DNA of 64,000 nucleotides from Saccharina japonica (GCA_008828725.1 MEHQ01001125.1:1-64000), one strand, 5' to 3'. Counted from the stretch's first letter, positions 22,373 to 35,100 are shown. Numbers and translations are program-made. Notes: generated by a model from the letters alone, not told the origin.

Positions 22373-22677
22373 GGACGCGTGCTGCGATAGAGGTATAAGG
22401 TATACCTTTTTTTGGCTGAAACATTTTCTGAATATACCTTTTTTTGGCTGAAACATTTTCGGAATGACGGGGCTCCTTGACTCAAAATCGTCGAACCTTT
22501 ATTCTCGTGTTGCAATATTTTCCATTTATTACTTGGACCATGGTATTGTTCATGGAGGCAGCGCTTTTTCCCCCCCCTCCAAAAACAGTTTCTGGGTGAG
22601 GCATAGAGCTCCTCAAGCCACCACCCTTATAAGGCAAATGGTGCACCTGCATTCAGGCTATCGTAGCAAGCATCATC
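22373..22677 (+). mobile_element. MITE family C inserted in the LINE
   Basis: Left end GGACGCGTGCTGCGATAGAG, right end GCTATCGTAGCAAGCATCA. LINE homology stops at one border (DLQTRF side) and resumes at the other (KTVWGW side, matching GLWYGW in the other copy). A short internal duplication of CCTTTTTTTGGCTGAAACAT is present. Confidence 0.75.
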
Positions 22678-23829
22678 GGTCAAGTACACTCTGTCTTAGG
22701 GATATGCCACCCCCAAACTGTCTTGGGCCCAGGGGTAGTAGAGCCCTTGGCGGTGTCCCTCCTCGTCCTCTTCGGGCCTCCTCCTTAGGGAAACGGCTGC
22801 CTCTCGAAGACCGGGATCGGCCTGTACAGCGGCCTATCAAGGGCCTCCCGTCTCCCGTGGCTTCCCCCGCACCCACGCTAGCTGCAGACAAGCGGTGCCT
22901 GTGTCCCCCTTCGCGCCCCACCGCTCCTGGCTGCCACCAGTACGCATCTCGCATGGATGACGTGGTTCCCGTCCCCGCACGGTGGTAGTCTTACCACGCG
23001 GTGTCCTTGGTTGACCGCTGCGGTGCAGACCGCGCACGCTATGCATTCATGGTTCCCACCCAGGGAGACGCGCAGCCGCACGCGTCCCCCCTGAGCTTGT
23101 GCAGCTCCTCCACGTACCCTTCCACCTGGTGGTTCTCCCTCCGGCCGGTCAGACCCGCTGCCTTCCCCTGCGGGGGGCCTTTTTCGGCAGTCCTCGCCTC
23201 TGCGGGTTCCGGTTGCCGGTCGTTAGGGGTGAAACGCTACCCCCCCCACGCGCGTTGTGTTCTTCGCCCTTGCCGGTCCCTCTCCCGTCACTGGCTTTTC
23301 GTCCTCCTCGTCCTCGCTCCCGTGGTCTACCTCGCCTTTCCCTCCCGGTCACCCGCCCCCCCCCCTTTCCCCATCTGACGCAGAAGTCGTGGTTTCCGGT
23401 GTTGCCGGAGTGGTACCTATTCGCGCCAGGGTTAGCCCTGTCCTCGTAGCTGCTAATGCGCCAGCCTCCTCCTCTCCGGCGGCGTGACTGCCTCTCTCGC
23501 TTCCCCTTGTCGTTCCTCCTTGGTCCCGAGGGCCTCCCCCCACCGGGTTGCTTTTTACCTCGAGGGGTGCCGCTTCCTGCCGGGCAGGCTCAACGACCGG
23601 GAACCGAAGAAGTGCCGTCCTTCCGCTCAGTGCTTCTCGTAGGTCGAATACACCACCTCGTCAAGCGCTCATCCCAAGCGTTTGGGATCCAGGTGTACAA
23701 GGAACTCTTATGCGTGGGGGCCGATTCAGAGCCGTCTTCACTGAATGCGCAACACAACGTCTTGGGGCGCAGACGTTGTTTTCTCGGATCAGTTGGCGGT
23801 ATCGCGGTCAACGACTTGTTGTGTCCAAC

Positions 23830-26100
23830 CTAGCGGGCGAGGGCACTCAATATAAGCCCCTGAAAGGTAGACCTAAAAGGCATCACAAAACAGGGTACCG
23901 GTACAAGGGAGGAACGATGCTGCTTCGCAGTGTCCCCGGGCTCGCAACATGTGTCCTCGAACGTGTTGTTGTAAACACAGGTGCTTTGGTACTCGGTCTG
24001 GTCCAGCTGTGAGGGTTCCCGACCGACTATCGCCGAGAACCGTAGGGCCTCGAACGTCCTCGGCCATCTCCCGTCTGCTCCTTCTTCGATCGCGTCCATT
24101 TCTCGGGCAAGTCCCGCTGGGTGGGGAGAGGTCGTCGTCCCAACGACCACTTTTTTTTGTCCGCTATACCGGCCGGCTCTGGCATATATAGTTCAGCGTA
24201 CCACTACGGACGTGGTAACTACGAACAAGTACGGCCCACACGTGGGAAAAGCTTCAGGACGCTACGAGTATTCTCTGTGTTAGTTCTTCCACAGGAGAAC
24301 CTGTTGGTGGTGTCTGCTTAACCTGTTGGTGGTGTCTGCTTTTGTTTGTTCGGTTCGCCGAAACCTCCCCCACCCCCCTCCACCCACCGGTTGCCTGTAG
24401 CCTGCGGATCTGCAAGTCTGCGTATTCCCTTGGGTATTATCTTAGGTGCGTACATACGTATTGTGTTTTGTCTTGCGGGTATGTATATATTTAAATTAAA
24501 AAATTCGTCAGCTCGGAGTACTGCCGATTGAACGGTTTAAAACTCAACTTAGCAAGCTGCGTGATTCCCTATAGACACTTACAACAGTATGTATTTTCCC
24601 TCCTATTATTGTTTTGATTTTCAGTGGTTGTTGAAACACCTCGAACAGATCATGAACCGTAGATAATATAGATAATCTTACTTTAATAAACAATACTCTC
24701 ACCTCATCTGCCTTTTTTCAGGATCTTCACATACATATAGATAGTACAGACCCAAACCATGGACCATGTACCAGGTTCGTATACATCTGCGAACAAATCG
24801 GACAGTATGTGGGTCACGCTCGGAAACATGAGCCACGTAAATACATCACATGCAAGATCGGGAATACTTCTTTCTGCCTTGAAAGCTCTAGATCACGAAT
24901 TACAGCACTTCACACGAAGTGAAAAGGAAATCGATTATTATCTGTCCGAGGTACCAGTAGGAATGCAACTAAAACTTTCCCTGCATACGTACAGCTATAT
25001 ATACTCGTAGCAGTGTGGTATGCACGAGTACCTGTATAGCCCACAGGTTTACACCTACCCCAGGTGCCAGGTACCAGGTAAGCGTGTATAGTACGCGTAC
25101 AGCCTTAAAAAAAAGGCTTAAGGACTCTTTTATCTATGTTCGGTACAAGAAAAGTACTACTCGTACTACGCGTACTGCTGTACAGTAATAGCACTACAAC
25201 TACTACCCCTATTACATCTACTATACATTCCACTACATGCCCACTGGCAGCCGCTGCCAAGGTCTTGGACTCGCTACGTTTGAGCGGTTTCTGCGCTTGC
25301 CCTAAGAAGCAATTATTAGTACCACCGTTAACAAGAGCTCCGCATGGATTCGCCCTTTTTTCTTTATTGTCCGCTATAACGGGCCCTCCTGCTGCTACTA
25401 CTATATACCAGGGCATTAATTAGGTGTTGCGCTGTTGCGCTGGCGCAACATTTGGTCAAAATAACCGTTTCGCGCAACAACAGTCGCCGCGAGGCTGGTT
25501 GCGCGCAGCGCAACACGCTTTTTTGGGCGCGCAACTTTTTTCGCCGCAGGCGAAAATTTTTGTTGCGCGTTTTTTTCTCGCCGGAGGCGAGAAAAAAATT
25601 GGGGGTCTTTTTTTCTTGATGATTAGTCGTAATTGAACATCTTTTAGGCCCCTTGTCCTATTCGCCATACGAGCTGGTTCCAGGAATAAGCGTAACATTC
25701 CACCTTCGGGCAATAAAACAATGAATACACTGAAACTCACAACACAAACCATACCCACGTGACAGCATCAACAAGGCAAACACATCGGTGAAGCTGGTTT
25801 TGGCGTCCGAGCTGTAGTTCGTGAGATATGGGAAGTGTTCGTATTACTTGGGGAGGCGTTATTGTATAGGGATTTAAGCGGTCAATACTAAAATCCATAC
25901 GATTCTTCTTTTCGGCCATAATTCGGCCAATACGTGGAATAATTAGACGCTAGACGTGCTGATATGATCGCATCAACAAGGGGAAGACATTGATGACACT
26001 TGCTTTGTTATGCGATCCTTACAGTGTGTTACAATAAACGCTTGCTGAATTACTAGAACGATGTATCGAGCTCTTTGGAAACCCTAGGGGGATTATTTAG
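23830..26100. other. No recognised gene
   Basis: Contains a 22-bp direct repeat (AACCTGTTGGTGGTGTCTGC plus flank) near 24300-24345, a fragment of repeat H near 24640-24690, an open frame of 83 codons at 24759-25010 with no recognised domain, and a block at 25425-25640 rich in GTTGCGC words with two short hairpins (CTCGCC/GGCGAG and TCGCC/GGCGA stems). Confidence 0.5.
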
Positions 26101-26133
26101 TTTCACGGAAATCACTTTAGCGCCCGGATCCAA

Positions 26134-26376
26134 GAAGAGTTGGACAACGAAATTTGGAAGGGTTGTTCTTCACGAACATACAAAACTTCGTGAGAACGGC
26201 CTTTTCTATTTTTTGTTTTTTTTCGTCGGTAATTTAGGGTCAAAGTTGCCGAAAAATATTTTTTTTTTAAATGTGCCTATTTCACCAAAACATAGGTTTT
26301 TTAAAAAAGGCCATCATGACGTTTTTTTGTAAGGTCATGAAGAACAACCATGCCAAGTTTCGTTTTCCAACTCGTT
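26134..26376. mobile_element. Fold-back element with arms of about 70 bp
   Basis: GAGTTGGACAACGAAATTTGG and GGTTGTTCTTCACGA on the left return inverted as TCATGAAGAACAACCATGCC and CGTTTTCCAACTC on the right. The loop starts with a T run and CGTCGG, as in the element at 4085, which suggests one family. Confidence 0.7.
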
Positions 26377-26635
26377 TTCAATTAGGGAGCAAAAGTCTGA
26401 AGCCGAAACGTTCCTGCTCTCGCTGGAACCAGCTCGTAGTCGAAAACAAAATTTAGGCATCTTTTTTTTGCTATTCGCCGTAGCCAAAAGTAAATTAAAT
26501 GGCTTTTTACTTAGTTTTGAGGCGCATATTCGCGCATAGATCGCATTTTTTTTGCCTCCGGCGGCCCTCCAGGGCCCTCCGGGGGCCCTCCCGGGGGGCA
26601 ACAGACGCCGAACCACTAATTAATGCCCTGCTATA

Positions 26636-26637
<2 letters not shown>

Positions 26638-26712
<75 letters not shown>
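26638..26712. repeat. TAC microsatellite with an ambiguous base
   Basis: About 25 TAC units; the single N at 26713 marks uncertain assembly of the array. Confidence 0.95.
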
Positions 26713-26934
26713 NTGCAGACTTACTCGTTTATTTGGATACCCGGTATTTCCAACGAATAATCATCGTGTTCATTTAGTTGCATATTCTGCATGCATATTT
26801 TTCTGACAAAACCGTCAGCCAGCACATTGTTTGTCTTATCACGGTGTGTATGAAGCCTTGCAAGCAAACCGTACCACACAAACCGTATAGTGGTAAGTGA
26901 TGTACTGACTGTTGTCAAAGGTAACACTTTAAAA

Positions 26935-27080
26935 AAAATACAAGGTTCCGTATACCATCGTTTGTATAAGAAGGTACGTACACCAATATTTTGTATACAA
27001 AGTTATGTATACCATCGTGAGTATAAATGGTCCGTAAACCAACATTTTGATACAAGGTTACATATACCACCGTTAGCAGA
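26935..27080 (+). repeat. Short tandem array of about 48-bp units
   Basis: Three degenerate units of the type TATACCATCGTTTGTATAA and ACACCAATATTTTGTATAC. It supplies the first 60 or so codons of the long open frame starting at 26890, so that start is not the true protein start. Confidence 0.7.
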
Positions 27081-29860
27081 AGAAGGGGTGGATAGGGTGG
27101 GGGGGGCGAGGACGGGCGCAAGGAGCGAACCTAGCGGAGAGGGGGAGGGGTATAGAGAGGGTAGAGGAGAAGCGGAAACCGGAGGGATGCGAAGTAGCGG
27201 TGGAGGGGGAAGAGAAGGAGGAGGGGCGAGTCTAAGAAGTGGAGGGAGAGGAGCAGACATCAACAACAGGGGGCCTAGGACCCCAAACGGTGAGAATCCG
27301 GTGGGAGGATCTCCCAGGGCGCCAGGGAGGAGAACAGGGAACGGGACGCGCCCCCGTGCCTTCCTTGATGACACCACAGGTGGAGTGGGCTGTGGGGTCT
27401 GCGGTGTAACGCTTCAGCTCGGGCACCGGGCGGTACGTTTTCCTTGTGGGCAAGGATGCCACGTGCTCCACGCTCGTTGCGTGGTTGACGCCCTTGCGAG
27501 AGGCGCGGCTCCGGTACCACTCCGCTGCCCAGCGGCCGACTGCAGAGTCCTGCATCCAAGGCGGGACGCACTGGAGGCAGCGGTCCAAGCCGACCCGGGG
27601 CTTCGCGACCGGGCAGCGCGGATGGGAGGGGGGACCATAGGTTACGAGGACCTACGCAGCCAGGGGCTTTGGTACGGGTGGGACCAGAATAGCCTGGGCA
27701 TAGGGCCATCACTCGATGCCGTTTTCTTGGACGACCTGGGGCAACGTTTCGCAACCGGAAAAAAACGTACAGCCGCAGCTGGCAGGAGCCCACGCGCGCT
27801 TGAGTGTTCATGTGCTCGGAATCCTCAACCACGCTATGGGAGAGCACCGGCCGAACAGGGACTCGGCGACGCCCAACTCGCTCCTGCGCGCGATCAAGTA
27901 GTGGTACCTCATGCCAGCCCTGCTTCACTCACCCGACGGCCGGATCAAGAGGCGACAGAGATTCGCGTTGGTGGAGAGCGGGGACATAGTGCTCCTGTTG
28001 CCATGGCCGATAGCGTACACGAGGAGAGGAGACCTGGGGCAAAGGGAGGCCGCCCCGGAAGCTTCAGAGGAGGCGAAGATGGAACGAGCGTCATCAGCGT
28101 GCCGCTACGCGGGAGGAGTCAAAGTGGCAGCACGCAACCTTCTGGCAGAGCCACGATCAGCAGGGAACGAGGAGACGTGGAACACACTGACGGCCAAGTT
28201 TCCCCCCGAAGACCACGCCGCCGTGTCCGCGGCGGCGGCGGCGGCGGCAGTGCTGGCGAGCGCCACCGAAGTGGAAGATGGAAATGCTCGTGGTGCCCGG
28301 ACGATGAGTACGCCTCCGAGGTGCCCTTCGACGTCATCAGCTCCCGCAGCGCCCGCTCAGGCCCCGGAAACGACGGTCAACGATTTGCCCATTTGCAATC
28401 CATCATCCACAACGAAATCGGGAGAGAGGAGTTCGGAAAGGGCATGACAGCCTTCTGGCGGAGAATCGTCGACGAGCCGGACGCGTTCCCACCAGAATTC
28501 TGGCAGCTCTTCTTACAGTCGAGCCTCACGGCGTTGGGGGAAAAATGCCGACCGTTCTGCGTTGGCATGGCATGGAGGAGGCTCATCACCGCAGGGGCTA
28601 TGCGACAGTGGCGGCCGCGGTTGGAGGCGGTAAACCGAGAGGTGAGGCAGTTTGGGGTCGCCGTACCCGGCGGAGTGACACATGTGGGACTGAGGGCTAG
28701 GACGCTACACGAGACAGGCAACTGGCTCGTTCTCACGGACTGCTCCGACGCCTTCAACACCGTCAAAAGGACGGCGGTGCTAGAAGAGGTGGCAAACTGC
28801 GTGCCAGCGCTCACGCCGTTAGTAGCCAAGTGCTACGGCACAAGACCAGCAGACGTGTTTTTCCGGATGGACTCGGGGGAGATTAGGAAGATCGCTTGCT
28901 CAAGTGGTGTCCAGCAAGGGGACCCCATGGAACCGGCAATGTTCTGCCTGGCGTTGCGACCGGGGCTAAAGCGATTCCGACAGGCATTCGAGGGAGAAGG
29001 CGTGGAAGCCTTCGCATACATGGACGATGTCTCTCTCGGTCTTACGGGGATCACGGCCAACACGGTTAGAGCATTCGCCTTCCTCCGGCGAGAGCTGGAT
29101 GACATCGGCATTGTGGTCAACCCCGCCAAAACAGTGGCGCTACCACCCAAAGGGCACGCCCCGACGGCAGAGGAGATATCGCTCCTGGAAAGCGTTGACG
29201 TCCGCATCGCAGACGACGGAGGGGTGACGGTGGTGGGTGTCCCGATCGGCACGGAAGAATACGTGAGGGAGCGAGCTATGGAGGGAGTGAGGGATGGAGG
29301 CGCGGACCGCCTTGCGCGCTGCCTCGCCAACATGCCCGATAAACAAGCAGCGGCCCTCATCGCCGTCGAATCTCTCGGGCAACGGACGAGCTACCTCGAA
29401 AGGGCTCTGGACCCGGGGCTGTCCCTCGAAGCGTGTAAAAGGGCAGACAACGGGGCGCAGTGGGCGTACGAGAAAATCCTCGAGCTACCGGGAGCGGCGG
29501 AGGCACAATCGTTTTTCCAGGAGGGGTGTCCGGATAGTCGGCTGACGCTCAAACCTTATCAGCAGGCCCAAGCACGCCTTTCTACGGGAGCGGGAGGATT
29601 AGGACTGCCGTCGACAGAAGCGAGGCGAATGTCTGCCTCAATCGGGAGCAGGGTGGGGATCCTGCCGGAGGTTCTAGCAGACCTCACAGGCCCGCTCGGA
29701 ATTAAAGTGAGGAGGGGGCTCCCAGGATCGAGCATCATTGCCCAGCTTGGGTCAAGCCTACGGGAGATCCGCGACACATGGGGGGTGACCAAGGAAGAGA
29801 TGGCGGGCATCGTCCCTGAATCTTGGCTGGTATGGGCTCTCGGGGCAGAGGGGGACCTGG
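27081..29860 (+). mobile_element. Non-LTR retrotransposon (LINE), plus-strand copy, 3' truncated
   Basis: One open frame runs from 26890 to 30027 (1045 codons), but only about 27.1-29.86 kb is LINE. Parts: Gly/Arg-rich leader; RING-like zinc finger (CGVCGV, CGQGCHVLHARC, RCPAADC at about 27.39-27.55 kb); pre-RT FWRRIVDEPDAFPPEFW; RT motifs LTDCSDAFNTV, SSGVQQGDPMEPAMFCLAL and FAYMDDVSL (about 28.7-29.05 kb); MPDKQAAALIAV; STGAGGLGLPSTEARRMSA (about 29.6 kb). Between about 27.75 and 28.3 kb the conserved sequence (NSLLRAIK, MPALLHSPDG) lies in another frame, so two compensating frame changes lie inside the long frame, and that frame also has an in-frame stop. The zinc knuckle and endonuclease of the sister copy are missing because sequence after 29860 is a TAC microsatellite. 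Confidence 0.85.
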
Positions 29861-29940
29861 CTACTACTACTACTACTACTACTACTACTGCTACTACGAC
29901 TATTAACACTACGACTATACGTATATACTACTACTACATA
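29861..29940. repeat. TAC/TAT microsatellite at the LINE 3' break
   Basis: Replaces the zinc knuckle and endonuclease region expected from the minus-strand copy. Confidence 0.85.
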
Positions 29941-30280
29941 CTACAGAGCATTCCTCTACCGCTTCCCCACTGCGGCGTTCTGCTAAGAGTACCCTGGGGG
30001 GGAAAGGGTGTCTGGTGTTTACAGTGAGAACGGTGAAGGAAATAAATGCGTATTATTCGCGTACGTACGTACGTATTCGCGTCCTCTACTGATTCGAGCA
30101 AGCAGGTATTGGGCTCGCTTCATTGAGCGGCCGGCGTCATCCGCAAAACCCTTGTAAACATAGGCATCACCCAGCCACCCAGCCACCCAGCCACGGCCAG
30201 CCGCAGCAACCAGCGAGCCAGCGAGCCAGCAAAGAGCAAAGAGAATCAGCAGCGAGCAGCGAGAGGAGGACAGCGCAGGA

Positions 30281-30323
30281 CTATGGGCTATGACAGTAAA
30301 AAAAATACTGTCATAGCCCATAG
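30281..30323. repeat. Perfect 18-bp hairpin
   Basis: CTATGGGCTATGACAGTA, seven A, then its exact reverse complement. Could be a terminator-like or small fold-back structure; function unknown. The surrounding 30040-30540 shows only short repeats. Confidence 0.8.
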
Positions 30324-30587
30324 CCCATACTCGTCGTAGGCGCAGGACGTGCGGTAATTTAATAGAAAGTCTAAATGTGCCGCTGGTCGTTGACGAAAAC
30401 AGATGACGCATAAAAAAATAATAAATAAAAAAATCAACGAGTAGCAACGAGCATCTGCTACCTGGCATCTGTCATCGCAAAATCCCAACTTTTCCTGTCA
30501 ACAAGTCTCAAATAAATATGCATGAAATGACGGCAATTTTCACCGACTGACTGCGCCCGACTCACAACGTCGCGCTGACACACAGAA

Positions 30588-30589
<2 letters not shown>

Positions 30590-30619
<30 letters not shown>

Positions 30620-30630
30620 ACAGCAGCAAC

Positions 30631-30655
<25 letters not shown>
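30590..30655. repeat. CAG microsatellite
   Basis: About 22 CAG/CAA-type units. No gene recognised from here to 31470. Confidence 0.9.
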
Positions 30656-30662
<7 letters not shown>

Positions 30663-31601
30663 CAAGCAGGAGCGGGACGCTCTGCTTGTTGTTCTACGAC
30701 AATCATCAAATAATCGTAGATCAACAAGACCATCAGTTCTCTGTGTCAAAGTGTCAAGTGTCAAGTCGTCGGACAGCTGGTGGACCAAAAAAAGAAAAAA
30801 TGAAGCAAGAAAACAACGTGACAGGTCGGTCTATTCGTGAATATATTGCAATTTTAAGCTAAGAATTTTGAGCTTCGGTACGAACGGCCCGTAAAGCGTG
30901 GCAGTCAGGCCCGAGTCAGAGAATCTACGTAAATGCGCCAGATGTTTGGTTTCGCCGATTGTGAGCTTTGGCCAACCGACCTCAACTTTTTTTACCGGCA
31001 GAGAGAACATACACCACCCGCTGGACGCGATCAGCCGCACCGCGACCCAAGACAAAGGCTCGAGACGGTCTCTGCTGGTACTGCTATCACAGCCCGGGTA
31101 CTGCCCTACACGGCCACCACTCGTTTGTAATCGAAGTGATCCCACCAAGGACAGGTGTGAGAGAGTGCGAGTCTTTGGAGCGAAGTTGTAGCTCTTCGTC
31201 ATTTTTTGGGTTTGTTGTTCTTGAACCTGTCTCGAAAAGACGTGGCCCAACCCGCCGCCGATACTCCTCGGAGGCACGCTCTGACGGGTGCGGTATTGCT
31301 GTGTCGTTGTGGTGTGGCGTGATGCCCCGTCTAAGTCTTGTCGTTGTCATGGCCACTATGCTTCGGTGTCGCGTTCGCGAGGAAGTTTTGGTTGGAACCG
31401 ATGTTTTGGTGACCGATTGCTGTTGTCAGGCACCACCGTCTCCAATTTTGGCCAGATGCCCCGATTATAGAGATTTTAGTGTTCGTGGATAGATTCGCAG
31501 GTCATACCGAGGGCTCGGGATGTGAATTGCTCACCACGTCCCAACTGCTTTTGTTGCCATCTGCTCCTCTGCCTACCTCCCACCGCCAGCCACCGCTATT
31601 C

Positions 31602-32101
31602 ATGTTCAACCCGAAGCACGCGTGCCTGCGTGGCGAGGCTCAGCGCAAGGCGGACACCACCCAAGCGGTCGGCGAGGACATCATCAACCTCGTGGCCACT
31701 TTCGCAAGCTGCCGCGACCTGTGCACACTCGGCTGCGTATGCCGCCGGTTCGCCCCTCTCCCGGCGCGAAAGTCCCTCTGGGAGCTTCGCGCGCTCGACA
31801 TCCTGCCTTCCCGGCCGCGCCTGCTCTCGGCCATGTCCGAGCTCCGCATCACCTCCTACCGCCAGCTAGTCGAGGCCTTCACGAAAATCGGCATCCCTGG
31901 AGGAGTCTTGGGGTTCTGGCAAGCGGAAAAGCCATCCCGGTCCTGGGCGGCTCAGCTCGAGTTCTCGAGCCGGCTGTCTCCTCCCGGGAGGGAAGGACCC
32001 ACTGTCGAGGAGGAGGAAGCAAGAGGGGAGCTGCTGAGGATCTCGCTGGCTGCAGGGAGGTTCCAGTGCGATTCTATCGCGCCCAACGGCACTAGTCGCT
32101 G
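31602..32101 (+). CDS. FBXO31-like gene, exon 1 (F-box)
   Basis: From ATG at 31602 (MFNPKHACLRGEA) to donor GTGAGT at 32102, phase 2. G+C-rich, with codon use unlike the AT-rich flanks. The frame is open back to ATG 31479. Confidence 0.85.
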
Positions 32102-35100
32102 GTGAGTCGGTTCTCTTTAGATACAGATGCTGCTGTGCTGACACCGCATTGGACCTTGTTTTGTTCCTGTGGTTTGTTTTCCTGCGGTGCAGTGCGGTGA
32201 TACCTTGTCTGCACGAGCCAGCAGTCGTAGTTTACCGGCACCAGGTACCCGGCGTACCCGCATGCTTTTTCATTCGAGATGTGTGCGAGTACTACGAGTA
32301 CTCGTGGTGGAAATGTGAAACTACGGATAGTGCTTCTTGTGCGTCGTAACCTACGTATCATACCTGGTATATGTGATATTGATATTGTGTACAGATGCTC
32401 CCAGTACCTGGGAGTAAAGTAAAGCATTTTCGAGAAGAAGCACTTGAGATGCTTGTGTACGATGTATTCGAAGTATTTTGGGTTCATGTTACTGCGGATA
32501 CTGCAAGTACCTCCTCGCACTCGCAGGAAGTACCCGCAGTATTTAGGCCTTCAGTACTGCTCATAGTCCCAGTACAGTATGTAGACCGCCAGTACTCGGA
32601 CTACGAAATGTACTCGATACTCCCGAGTATGCTCCCCGAGTATGAAGTAGACTGCGTGTACTCCAGTATTTCGGAGTACTGCAGGTGCTGCTTGTATTCC
32701 GGGTTCTGTGGACTGAGCGTACTACCTACCAGGTATACAATAACCTACCAGGTCAAGGGCGCACAAAAAAAAAGTTATCGACACCACACCCCCCTCCCCC
32801 CCTATATTGGAGGGAAGAAACCGGACCGTTGTGATCCCAGAAACAATAAGTCAAGTTTTTTTTTAATTACCCCCCCCCCCCAGCGAAAAAAAAATAGGGG
32901 GGTCTCTAAAACCAAGTTAAAAAAAGGGAACAAAAAACGAAAAAAAAATGGTTTTTGCTCCTTTCGTCCTGTGATCACAGCGATCCGGTTTGTTTTTCAT
33001 TCTGACCTTCCTACGTGTGTGGTATCGTTTTCTTTTTTTTTCTGTGCGCCCTTGACCAGGTATACAATAACTCGCAGTATTTGGGCCTTCAGTACTGCTC
33101 ATACTCCCACTAATATTCCGCCAGTCAGTGCTCTAATATTCTCAGTACTCGGGACAGTACGTAATGTACTACGTATATACCGGTACTCCAGGTATACTTG
33201 TTGAGTGCTGGGGATTGATATACTAATATCAGTAGTAGTGTAGAGTGTTTGCGCTAAAGTCTTTTCAGAAAATATTTTTCTGGACGCTAAAAAAAGTGAA
33301 TTTCCTTTCCCTCACGATTTCTTAGTGTTTGCGCAAAAGCAAATAAAAAAAAAGACTTTGCAAACCCTTCATGCCGTATGAAACAGCGAAGCGGGTGAGC
33401 ACGGGGAGACAAAAAAGAAGAAACAAAAAGGAATTCTTAGACCAGCACAGTACGAACGTACGTATGTACGTAAGACTCGTGGTACCAGGTACCAGGTGCA
33501 TCCTATTTTAAAGCAAAAACAGCAACGAATACAAGCCAGCGTATATATCAACAGCAACAGCAACCCAGCATCGGCGGCAGCCGCTGTATACCCAGATAGC
33601 AAGCAGAAGCAGCAGCAGCACAGTTAGCAGCAGCTACTCGTATTGTCTTAGGGGTGGCTAGGGTCAGCAGCAGCAGCAGCAACTCAACAGCAGTAGTAGC
33701 TCAGCAGCAGCAGCAGCTCAGCAGCAAGCGGCTTCTGTTTTTGCAACTTTCAAAGCATGGGATCAGCTGTTTTTTCTTATTATTGTGCTGCTGCTGAGCT
33801 TCGCTGTTCGAGCCTACGCGTGCCAACGCTACGATTCAAGCACGCCCGATCCCCTCGCACATCGGCGCAGTCGCCTCCGCGCCCGCCGCCGCCGCGCCGC
33901 CGCCGCTGCTGCTGCTGCTGCTGTAGCTGTAGCTGCTGTGCTGCCACCACCACGGTCGTGTTACGGAGATGGTACACAAGACTTTTCATGCTGTATCATA
34001 GGGAGGTATACAGGCAGCACGTACGAGTACCAATTTCTGAACGAGGCACCTTTCACGACGACACCAAGTGGGCGGGTGCCGCAGCAGCGGCCCGCCGTGA
34101 CAGCCGAACGCCACTCGTCCGTGCCATACCCCAGCCTACACCTTTTGAGCCTCGGTGCGCTCCGCGGTTAGTTGCCGTGTTGTGAGTAGCAGCGCTTTTG
34201 TCGGGTGTGCAAGGTACGGCTCCCGGTGGTGTCGATGAGACCCAGTGCGTCGGGTGAAATATCGGTACGTTGTACGCCAATGAACAGAGAGCACAAAAAG
34301 TACCGCAAATTTTGGCCAAATCGTTACTTCTGAAAAGTATTTTCAGGTCGTTTTTTCAGAAAAATACCGCTAATTTTTACCGCGGGTCAATTTTTGGAAA
34401 AGTATTTTTCTAAAAAGTCTCTTGCGCAAACACTCTAGTTCTTTCTATTTTTTCATGCCTACCGTTTCCTTTCCCCCCCCCCATGGTTATGCCGGTATTT
34501 TTAGCTATTTTCGTGTTACTTCGTCCGTGCTCCTCTTCAGCACTTCTGCTTGTCTTGTTCAGCCTTTCTGATGTTGCGTCATCTGCATTGTTTGTATTCT
34601 GTCATCGCAGAACTCATTTGGTTTTGGTTGTCTGTTGTTTCTTACGTTTTTTTTTTCTTTTCTGTTCTGGCTTGAGTTGTTGTGTTGTCTCATGTATAGT
34701 ACCCGCGGTGCGATGGCATTTTCATTTTCATTTGCACATTTATAGTTTGCGCTTTTTTTTTACTGTTTCGAAAGGTGTGATAGAATTCGCACACGTCGTA
34801 TCTCTCTCTTCGTAGGAATCAGGACGCACGATACGTACTCGTATAGTAAGGTACTGCTACCTAGTTGATGAATCGGCACGGACACTGGTTGTGCTGGATG
34901 TTGACGGGTAGAAATAACGGATAAACACTGGTTCTGACCTGGCATTTGGCATTTGTTTCAACTTAGCTTGTTACGTTTTTACGATCACGCAAGCTGCAGC
35001 TGACAACGACCAACGGGATTGCCACCGGACGATTGCGGGTTGCGGGTCCCGTGACGCGTTCAAGTACGACTGGTCGTAACGGTGGCCTATGGGCCACATG

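Larger units (their letters stand above)
19040..23830 (-). mobile_element. Non-LTR retrotransposon (LINE) with restriction-like endonuclease, decayed
   Basis: Read on the minus strand, pieces of one protein follow in order: a RING-like zinc finger (about 23.07-22.88 kb, CIACAVC and CGDGNHVIHARC), a linker with NSLLRALKLWYTLPALLHS (about 22.3 kb), the pre-RT block FWRRIVDGTDAFPSAFW (about 21.6 kb), RT with the YxDD site AYAYLDDITIA (about 21.0 kb), a post-RT block MPDKQAANLIATIAM, STGAGGFGMSSAEARRMSA (about 20.4 kb), a zinc knuckle CPACGAADANARHARLC (about 19.77 kb), and a restriction-like endonuclease core RVDIVIERGG followed by KSILIDVTYAE (about 19.55-19.62 kb). That order marks the RLE-bearing (R2/CRE/NeSL-like) class. 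There are many stops and frame changes and at least one MITE insertion, so it is inactive. The 5' limit is uncertain. Confidence 0.85.

Noticed and set aside
33757-34185. 142-codon open frame with Arg and Cys runs
   Set aside because: Lies inside a non-autonomous TIR transposon and is made of CAG/CGC-type repeats.
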